DNA of 27,692 nucleotides from Ruminococcus sp. UBA1394 (GTDB lineage: Bacteria > Bacillota > Clostridia > Oscillospirales > Ruminococcaceae). Both the position numbers and the translations under genes were made by a program. The DNA lies in NCBI GenBank assembly GCA_002305725.1, contig DBQM01000057.1:1-27692 (forward strand), given 5' to 3'. Below, in pieces: positions 21,627-27,692 of the stretch. The notes below the pieces were generated by a model. The model did no database searches and was not told the origin of the DNA. It saw nothing but the letters and a program-made list of their open reading frames with translations. How positions within the stretch are numbered: the stretch's first letter is position 1; every line of letters starts with the position of its first letter.

Positions 21627-24600
21627 ATGTTGAAACCCGGATTGTATGAACAGGTAATCAATAAAGAACTGTCGAATAAAATAGACGAATCCAGACAACT
21701 TGTAGATAAACGTAATATAGATAAAGCCGAGGCTCCGCAGGTTCTTTCAGGATATCTGAGTGAGATAATTGAAAAGGGTCTTGAGCATTTCGGAAATGAT
21801 GAAATTGAAAAGAAACTGGATCTTGCCAATAAAATTGTAAAGACAATTACAGAATCAACCGGTGATGATGAGTTTGACGGTATGAGCGTTGATGAACGTG
21901 CTGAACAACTTCTTGCAGTTGCTGATATGCAGAATAACGCCGATTCAGTAAACAGAAAAATTAGAATTTCACGTCCGGAAACTTCGATGGCAGCAAGTTC
22001 TCTCTTTACCGGAGCAGTACATGAGCCACAGATGATGACTGAACTTAAAAAAGAAATTCTGTCTTCTGACCAGATAGATATGCTTGTTTCTTTCATTAAG
22101 TGGAGCGGACTTGTTCTGATACTTGATGAACTTGAAGAATTCACGCAAAAGGGCGGAAAACTGCGTGTTATCACAACATCATACATGGGTGCCACTGATG
22201 CAAAAGCTGTTGAGGAACTGAGCAGACTTCCGAATACAGAGATAAAGGTTTCCTATGATACACAGCGAACAAGGCTTCATGCAAAATCATACGTTTTCTA
22301 TCGTGATACAGGTTTTACGACGGCTTATGTCGGCTCTTCAAATCTTTCCAATGCGGCAATGTCAAGCGGTCTGGAGTGGAATCTGAAAATTACAGCTCAC
22401 GACCAGCCACATACTATACGCAAGATAAATGCGACTTTTGAAAACTACTGGAACAGTACCGATTTTTCGCTTTATTCAGCGAATGACAGAGAACATCTTT
22501 TGCGGGCACTGAAAGCTGAGAAGTATCATTCTGATAATAATGATTACAGCTTTGATATACGTCCGTTTTCCTATCAGCAGGAAATTCTTGATAAGCTGAC
22601 GGCGGAGCGTACTATCAGAAAGCATTATAAAAATCTTGTGGTTGCCGCAACAGGTACGGGAAAAACGGTTATCTCTGCATTTGACTATAAACGCTTTAAA
22701 ACTGAAAATTCAGGTCATGCAAGGCTTTTATTTGTTGCCCACAGAAAAGAAATTCTCAATCAGAGCATTAAATGTTTTCGTGGCGTTCTGCATAACGCAA
22801 ATTTCGGTGAGCTTTTCTATGGCGGAATTACACCGGATAGTTTTGATGAACTTTTCATTTCTATTGATACATTTAATTCTCAGGAGTTGTACAAAAAGAC
22901 TTCTCCTGATTTCTATGATTTTATTATAGTTGACGAGTTCCACCATGCTGCAGCACCTGCATATCAGAGATTGCTTGAATACTATAAACCAAAGATTCTG
23001 CTTGGACTTACTGCAACCCCTGAACGTATGGACGGTAGGGATATTCTCAAGTATTTTGATAACCGCATCGCAGCAGAGATACGTCTTCCGGAGGCAATAG
23101 ACAGAAAGCTTCTTTGTCCGTTCCATTACTTCGGAATATCTGATGAAGTGGATCTGCGTAACGTAAAATGGTCAAGAGGGGGATACGATAAAACAGCATT
23201 ATCTAAAGTTTACACAGGAAATGATATGCGTGTTATTTTGATTCTGAAACAGCTGAATAAATATGTTGCTGACATGGAAAATGTCAAGGGGCTGGGTTTT
23301 TGTGTATCAAAGGAACACGCTGCATATATGGCTCTGCGTTTCAATGAAAGAGGTGTTTCGTCTATTGCACTGACTGCTGACAGTTCAAAGCAGGACAGAG
23401 AAAGTGCACAGTCAAGGCTGGTAAGCGGTGAAATCAAGTTCATTTTTACTGTGGACTTGTATAATGAAGGCGTGGATATTCCGGCAGTCAATACGGTAAT
23501 GTTCCTGCGTCCGACAGAATCTCTGACAGTATTTTTACAACAGCTTGGACGTGGTCTGAGACTTGCCGAGGGTAAGGATTGTCTGACGGTGCTGGATTTT
23601 ATTGGACAGGCACATAAAAAATATAACTTTGAATCCAGGTTTGCGGCACTTCTTGGAAATACAAAGAAAAGTGTGAAAGAAGAAATTGAACGAGGATTTC
23701 CTCTTCTTCCAAAGGGTTGTTATATCAAGCTTGAAAAGCAGGCACAGCGTTATATTCTTGATAATATACGTCAGTCTGTAGGAAGTAAAAACGCCATTGT
23801 CAGACGTCTGGAAACCTTTGAAGAAGATTCGGGAAGGAAACTGACACTTGCTAATTTCCTTGATTATTATAATCTTGATATAAGCTCTATATATGCAACA
23901 AAATACAGCTTTGCAAGACTTTGTGTACAGGCGGGCGTTAAGGCAGATTTCAGCGAATCTCTTGAAGAAATCATCACAAAGGCACTTCCAAGACTTTCAT
24001 ATATTGACTCTCACAGGTGGATAGAATTTATAATTGATTATCTGCCGGGAGTATATGACTTTACTGACAGAGATTTTAATGGCGTACAGCAGAAAATGTG
24101 GCAGATGCTTCAGTATACGATATGGCAGAAATCATGGGAGGACTGCGGTTTTACAGATTTGCTTGATGGATTCAGAAAAATCGCAGATTCTCCGGTTATG
24201 CTTGCTGAGATTATGGAACTGCTTTATTACAAATACGATAAGATAGACTTTATTTCTGAGCCTGTACAGGTAAATTATGATTGTCCTTTAGATGTTCATT
24301 GCAGTTATACAAGAGATCAGATACTTGTGGCACTGGACTTCATGAAACCAAATACGGTTCGTGAAGGAACAAAATATCTTGATGACAAGAAAACAGACCT
24401 GCATTTTATAACGCTCAACAAATCAGATAAAGAATATTCTCCCACAACCATGTACAATGATTACTCTATTAATGACACGCTGTTCCACTGGCAGAGCCAG
24501 AGTACAACAACTCCTCAAAGCAATACAGGACAGAGATATATTCACCACAGGCAAAAAAGCTGTTATGAAATGTTGTTTGTTCGTGAGTACAAAAATTCAA

Positions 24601-24746
24601 GGCTTGGTGCAGCACCATATACGTTTCTTGGGCTTGCTGATTTCGTAAGTAGTGAAGGATCAAAGCCTATGGATATTGTGTGGAAGCTAAGAAAACCAAT
24701 TCCCGCTAAATATATCAGAAAGACAAGTCAGATGGTGGTTGTTTAA
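21627..24746 (+). CDS. PLD nuclease-DEAD helicase-DUF3427 protein, SauUSI-like type IV restriction enzyme
   Basis: A 1039-aa three-part enzyme. An N-terminal phospholipase D-type nuclease has HAKSYVFYRD (about 217-226) followed by VGSSNLS. The superfamily 2 helicase has Walker A AATGTGKT (about 340-347), VDEFHHAA (about 434-441), LTATPER (about 461-467), DLYNEGVDIP and QQLGRGLR (about 637-644). The last ~350 residues match DUF3427, with the final segment AAPYTFLGLADFVS. The same order occurs in SauUSI, a modification-dependent restriction enzyme of Staphylococcus aureus, so cleavage of modified foreign DNA is likely. GAAGGTG precedes the ATG. No methyltransferase is adjacent, as expected for type IV. 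Domain calls are firm; substrate modification unknown. Confidence 0.85.
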   Translation: MLKPGLYEQVINKELSNKIDESRQLVDKRNIDKAEAPQVLSGYLSEIIEKGLEHFGNDEIEKKLDLANKIVKTITESTGDDEFDGMSVDERAEQLLAVADMQNNADSVNRKIRISRPETSMAASSLFTGAVHEPQMMTELKKEILSSDQIDMLVSFIKWSGLVLILDELEEFTQKGGKLRVITTSYMGATDAKAVEELSRLPNTEIKVSYDTQRTRLHAKSYVFYRDTGFTTAYVGSSNLSNAAMSSGLEWNLKITAHDQPHTIRKINATFENYWNSTDFSLYSANDREHLLRALKAEKYHSDNNDYSFDIRPFSYQQEILDKLTAERTIRKHYKNLVVAATGTGKTVISAFDYKRFKTENSGHARLLFVAHRKEILNQSIKCFRGVLHNANFGELFYGGITPDSFDELFISIDTFNSQELYKKTSPDFYDFIIVDEFHHAAAPAYQRLLEYYKPKILLGLTATPERMDGRDILKYFDNRIAAEIRLPEAIDRKLLCPFHYFGISDEVDLRNVKWSRGGYDKTALSKVYTGNDMRVILILKQLNKYVADMENVKGLGFCVSKEHAAYMALRFNERGVSSIALTADSSKQDRESAQSRLVSGEIKFIFTVDLYNEGVDIPAVNTVMFLRPTESLTVFLQQLGRGLRLAEGKDCLTVLDFIGQAHKKYNFESRFAALLGNTKKSVKEEIERGFPLLPKGCYIKLEKQAQRYILDNIRQSVGSKNAIVRRLETFEEDSGRKLTLANFLDYYNLDISSIYATKYSFARLCVQAGVKADFSESLEEIITKALPRLSYIDSHRWIEFIIDYLPGVYDFTDRDFNGVQQKMWQMLQYTIWQKSWEDCGFTDLLDGFRKIADSPVMLAEIMELLYYKYDKIDFISEPVQVNYDCPLDVHCSYTRDQILVALDFMKPNTVREGTKYLDDKKTDLHFITLNKSDKEYSPTTMYNDYSINDTLFHWQSQSTTTPQSNTGQRYIHHRQKSCYEMLFVREYKNSRLGAAPYTFLGLADFVSSEGSKPMDIVWKLRKPIPAKYIRKTSQMVVV

Positions 24747-24794
24747 GCGAATGACGCATTTTTAATGTATGGAAATTTGAAAATATGAATGAAC

Positions 24795-24885
24795 AATTGC
24801 CCTGCACGGGCAGTGGCACTGCGTGCAGCAATGTCCCTGTTCCTCACTGACGTTCGTCACAGTGCCAGCCCCTTACGGGGCAATG
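24795..24885. repeat. GC-rich palindromic (REP-like) element
   Basis: ATTGCCC (24796-24802) pairs with GGGCAAT (24878-24884). Inside are the hairpins GCCC/GGGC (24799-24811) and GCCCC/GGGGC (24868-24881), the long-range pair TGGCACTG (24814-24821) with CAGTGCCA (24860-24867), and TGAC/GTCA (24848-24859). It is markedly GC-richer than its flanks. It may be a dispersed palindromic repeat or a foldable recombination site. Confidence 0.55.
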
Positions 24886-25020
24886 TTAATTAATATATTC
24901 TTATTTTATTGATTTTTTTGAAAGTATATCTGTATAATAATATCATTAAATTATTATATATTATTTTAAAAATATTATAAATATAATAGTCATGGATAAT
25001 AAAGTGAGAATTAAAAAGTA
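24886..25020. other. Very AT-rich gene-free stretch
   Basis: Mostly A and T, between the palindromic element and the inverted repeat at 25036. A TTGATT...TATAAT-like pair can be read around 24910-24942, but in such sequence this is weak. I see no gene. Confidence 0.4.
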
Positions 25021-25035
25021 TTTTGGAATTAAGAA

Positions 25036-25100
25036 ACCCTTATGGATTTAAATTGTTTTTGTTGTAGATTCGATAAATTCAGCCATAAGGGTGATTTTTT
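25036..25100. terminator. Inverted repeat followed by a T-run
   Basis: ACCCTTATGG (25036-25045) pairs perfectly with CCATAAGGGT (25083-25092), enclosing 37 bases, followed by GATTTTTT. The long loop is unusual for a terminator; an attachment or binding site is another possibility. The remainder to 25335 holds no gene I can support. Confidence 0.4.
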
Positions 25101-25349
25101 CTTTGGGGGTAAAATGCTGATACAGTCAATAGCATTACTTTTAGAAATATGACAAATATGGTAGTGGTGACCTTCGGAACTGTTATTTTTACATTGAATT
25201 AATCCGGATTTGTGAAAACTGTAGGTTTCGGTCTGAACTGTCTGACTCAATTGTTATAAATGAAGATTTTCATTCTAACTTCCAAAAAATAGTAGCATTT
25301 TGAGATGAAGTGTGATAAACTAAAAATGCTGCAGCGGAAGGAAAAGAAA

Positions 25350-26882
25350 ATGATTGAAATTAAAAAAGCAGCCTTGTATGCAAGGTTTTCTTCGGACAAT
25401 CAGAGAACAGAATCTATTGATGCACAGGTCAGGGCAATGAAAGATTTCTGTACTCAGAATAAATGGAAAATTGTAGAAACTTATGTTGATGAGGCTTATT
25501 CGGCTACCAATGACCGCAGACCCAGTTTTCAGCGTATGATTGAAGACAGCGGAAAAGGAGTGTTTGATATAGTTCTCGTGCATAAGCTGGACAGGTTCAG
25601 TCGCAACAGATATGATTCTGCGATTTATAAGAATAAGCTTAAACATAACGGTGTACGCTTGTACAGTGTTCTTGAAAGACTTGATGATTCGCCTGAGTCA
25701 ATTATTCTTGAGTCAATGCTTGAATCAATAGGGGAGTACTATTCTTCAAATATTGCAAGAGAGGTTATGAAGGGTTTAAAGGAAAATGCGTTTCATTGTA
25801 AACATACAGGTGGATCCGCGCCTTTAGGGTATGATGTCGGAGAGGATAAGAAGCTTGTAATCAACGAGCGTGAAGCCGAGTCTGTCAGGATAATCTATGA
25901 TATGTATATAAACGGATACAGTTATCGTAACATAGCTGAATATCTTAATTCAAAGGGGTATGTCACTAAAAAAGGAAATAAATTCAAACCGAATTCTGTA
26001 TCATTCTATGAGATACTGAACAATCTGAAATACACAGGTACTTATGTATACAACCGTTCTTCTTCAAAGGACTATAGTCACAGACGGAATAGTCACCGCT
26101 ATAAGCCAGAAGAAGAAATAATAAAAATTACAGGAGGATGTCCAGCTATCATATCCAAAGAAACTTTTCAGAAAGCGGCTGAAAGAAGAAAATCAGTAAC
26201 TGCTAAGGGGCAGTTAGGCTCAAAGCATTTCTATCTGTGTTCGGGTATTGTTGTTTGCGGAGAATGCGGCAAGAAAATGTTCGGAAGAAAACGCTTCGGG
26301 AAATATGCGTTCAACGTATACTGCTGTACATCATACAAAGCTGACTGCTGTAATATAAAGGAGGTTGATAGTGACAGATTGGATGAACATACCGTGAAGT
26401 TACTGGAACGGGAAATGTTTAATGAATCAGCAATGAAAAAACGAATTGCCGGGCTTAATAAACGTATCGAAAGGTATAATTGCAGGATTCCGGCTATGAG
26501 AAAATCTTTGAACAGGGAGCTTGATAAAATTAATACAGAACTCATAAAACTTCATAGTAAAAAAGAAAAATCTATTGAAACTTATGAAAAGATAAACACT
26601 CTGGAGTTAAGGAAAAATGATTTGGAATATGCAATTGATAATCTTCATGAAATAGAGTCTGTCAGTTATTCTGATTACAGTAATCTGATAAATCGGTTTT
26701 ATGAATTAAAAGAGGATAATCTGCGTTTCCGTACGTTTGTTCAGGACTATATCACAAGTATTACGGTATACAGGGATAAGGTTGTTTTTTGTCTGAATTA
26801 CGGTTTGGGAATCCTTGATGATGTTACGAAAAAATATACATTTGAAAGGAAATTGTTTAAGACGCCAACTCAAAAAATGTGA
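25350..26882 (+). CDS. Large serine recombinase C
   Basis: A 510-aa large serine recombinase. YARFSSDNQRTESIDAQ places the nucleophile at Ser14; VLVHKLDRFSRNRYDSA and YYSSNIAREVMKGL follow. The recombinase domain (GGSAPLGYDV ... LKYTGTYVYNR), a zinc ribbon (CGECGKK ... CCTSYKADCC) and a coiled coil (about 370-440) complete it. GGAAGGA at 25336-25342 lies 7 bases before ATG 25350; in-frame ATGs at 25305 and 25326 have no comparable site. It is clearly the nearer relative of recombinase A. Located at the right side of the block with an unknown gene downstream, it may serve a separate or nested element. Confidence 0.93.
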   Translation: MIEIKKAALYARFSSDNQRTESIDAQVRAMKDFCTQNKWKIVETYVDEAYSATNDRRPSFQRMIEDSGKGVFDIVLVHKLDRFSRNRYDSAIYKNKLKHNGVRLYSVLERLDDSPESIILESMLESIGEYYSSNIAREVMKGLKENAFHCKHTGGSAPLGYDVGEDKKLVINEREAESVRIIYDMYINGYSYRNIAEYLNSKGYVTKKGNKFKPNSVSFYEILNNLKYTGTYVYNRSSSKDYSHRRNSHRYKPEEEIIKITGGCPAIISKETFQKAAERRKSVTAKGQLGSKHFYLCSGIVVCGECGKKMFGRKRFGKYAFNVYCCTSYKADCCNIKEVDSDRLDEHTVKLLEREMFNESAMKKRIAGLNKRIERYNCRIPAMRKSLNRELDKINTELIKLHSKKEKSIETYEKINTLELRKNDLEYAIDNLHEIESVSYSDYSNLINRFYELKEDNLRFRTFVQDYITSITVYRDKVVFCLNYGLGILDDVTKKYTFERKLFKTPTQKM

Positions 26883-26908
26883 TGGTTGGTAGTATAGGAG
26901 GAAACTAT

Positions 26909-27607
26909 ATGGGAGATATAAGTGTAATGGCGAGAAGACTTTCTGACGGCAGTGTCCAGTACGGCTGGTCTGGTAATGGAGGATATTGTCAGAATACAGG
27001 AATGAGGTTAATGTCGTGGTATAATGATCCGGAAAAGGTTGATTATCTTTTTGGACTCGGACAGACAGGAAGAATAGGAAAACCCGGAAGCGAAAATGGA
27101 AACGGAGACTGGTATGATTCGCATGAACTAACAGGGTATCCGTTCTGGCAGGGGACAAGTGAAAGGCAGATTTTCAGTAAAATAGCATTCGTTGATTACG
27201 GTTATTTTTATGATACCGATAACAAGTGGTATTATGTTGTACCGGACCCGTTCAGGATAAAAATTCCACTTGAATTTATCACAGAGTATCTTAACGAAAA
27301 TGATTGTGACTTTGAATTCGATTACCTTGATGAGATAAGATATAGTCTGGTGATACATATATTCTGGTTTTACTATAACGAGAATCCTGAGTTCAGAGAA
27401 TATATTGCGGAAAATCTCGATATTTCTGCAAAGGAAATACTTGTCACCCTGCTCAAAGATAAGTTTCCTGTTGGATGTCTGTATGACAAGTACAATCAAG
27501 TATACAGATATTTTGATGACTGGGTTGTAGTAGGCAGAGCAGACGGTAAGTTTACTTTCAAAGTGAGGAAAAAAGAGGAAAAGCATATCGAAACTATTGA
27601 ATGGTAA
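26909..27607 (+). CDS. Unknown protein downstream of recombinase C
   Basis: A 232-aa soluble protein rich in aromatic residues and Gly at the N-terminus (DISVMARRLSDGSVQYGWSG, LMSWYNDPEKVDYLFGLGQ), then FSKIAFVDYGYFYDTDNKWYYVVP and an acidic helical C-terminal half. No signal peptide or membrane helix, and no family recognised. AGGAGG (26896-26901) lies 7 bases before ATG 26909; the frame is open upstream to 26879 but overlaps the recombinase stop. The 26-base gap suggests co-expression with recombinase C. The ordered, compact sequence suggests a real folded protein of conserved type. Confidence 0.75.
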   Translation: MGDISVMARRLSDGSVQYGWSGNGGYCQNTGMRLMSWYNDPEKVDYLFGLGQTGRIGKPGSENGNGDWYDSHELTGYPFWQGTSERQIFSKIAFVDYGYFYDTDNKWYYVVPDPFRIKIPLEFITEYLNENDCDFEFDYLDEIRYSLVIHIFWFYYNENPEFREYIAENLDISAKEILVTLLKDKFPVGCLYDKYNQVYRYFDDWVVVGRADGKFTFKVRKKEEKHIETIEW

Positions 27608-27619
27608 TTGTGCAGATTC

Positions 27620-27652
27620 AAGACCACAGCAGAATAGAACTGTTGTGGTCTT
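27620..27652. terminator. Hairpin at the end of the 26909 gene
   Basis: AAGACCACAGCAG (27620-27632) pairs with CTGTTGTGGTCTT (27640-27652), 13 bp with one G-U. Only two T's follow, so U-tract support is weak, although the position just after the stop fits a terminator. The last 40 bases hold nothing recognisable. Confidence 0.65.
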
Positions 27653-27692
27653 GCCAATTAATCAGCCATTGTTGGTTTGTCAATGATGCGTT

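Noticed and set aside
25029..25250. Minus-strand 73-codon frame with His/Cys-rich segment
   Set aside because: It spans the inverted repeat and T-run, has no clear ribosome binding site and matches no family.

Overview
The window is about 27.7 kb of low-GC DNA with strong purine-rich ribosome binding sites, sigma-A-type promoters and many hairpin-plus-U-run terminators. Its gene families (DUF960, DUF4314, large serine recombinases with zinc ribbons, a phage-type family A DNA polymerase, SPFH-GYF2 protein) point to a Firmicute of the gut Clostridia, perhaps Ruminococcus or a relative. That taxonomic reading is inference. No rRNA, tRNA, CRISPR array, capsid, tail, portal, terminase or conjugation gene was recognised. 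The content looks like accessory DNA: one or more integrated replicative elements plus cargo.

Layout. (1) 28-3529: a tight five-gene operon of a classic AAA ATPase, two related small helical proteins, an unknown soluble protein and a multi-pass membrane protein, closed by a terminator; a lone unknown gene with its own promoter follows (3671-4336). (2) 4337-5225: no gene, but a promoter, a candidate structured small RNA ending in a strong terminator, then a 129-bp imperfect tandem repeat carrying paired TGCGACA iterons. (3) 5226-9833: a three-zinc-ribbon amidoligase, a DUF4314 protein, a stand-alone class II glutamine amidotransferase, two tiny overlapping peptides, a 97-aa protein coupled to large serine recombinase A, and a DUF960 gene cut by an in-frame TAG. 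(4) 10008-11534, the only minus-strand gene: an unknown protein with an internal duplication, expressed from a tandemly duplicated promoter-leader region. (5) 12083-18582: a replication-like module with a structured leader RNA, an unknown protein, a possible DNA-binding protein, a DUF927 ATPase/helicase, a small coupled protein, serine recombinase B and DNA polymerase I. (6) 18778-19303: an XRE-type regulator that seems to have AUA where its start codon should be, and a Cys-rich protein. (7) 19331-24746: a zinc-ribbon membrane protein, an SPFH-GYF2 protein, a 39-aa zinc-ribbon fragment and a PLD-helicase-DUF3427 protein resembling the type IV restriction enzyme SauUSI. (8) 24747-27692: a palindromic GC-rich repeat in AT-rich DNA, serine recombinase C and an unknown protein.

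How they may work together. The recombinases would move the DNA, the DUF927 protein and polymerase would copy it, and the amidoligase/amidotransferase pair, the minus-strand gene and the SPFH/SauUSI-like block look like cargo (peptide or metabolite modification, membrane stress, restriction). Hairpins sit between many neighbouring genes, often just upstream of the next ribosome binding site, which suggests attenuation or 3'-end formation gene by gene. The most interesting unexplained items are the AAA operon, the amidoligase operon with its tiny peptides, the small RNA beside the iteron repeats, the structured leader at 11905-12031 and the duplicated leader of the minus-strand gene.
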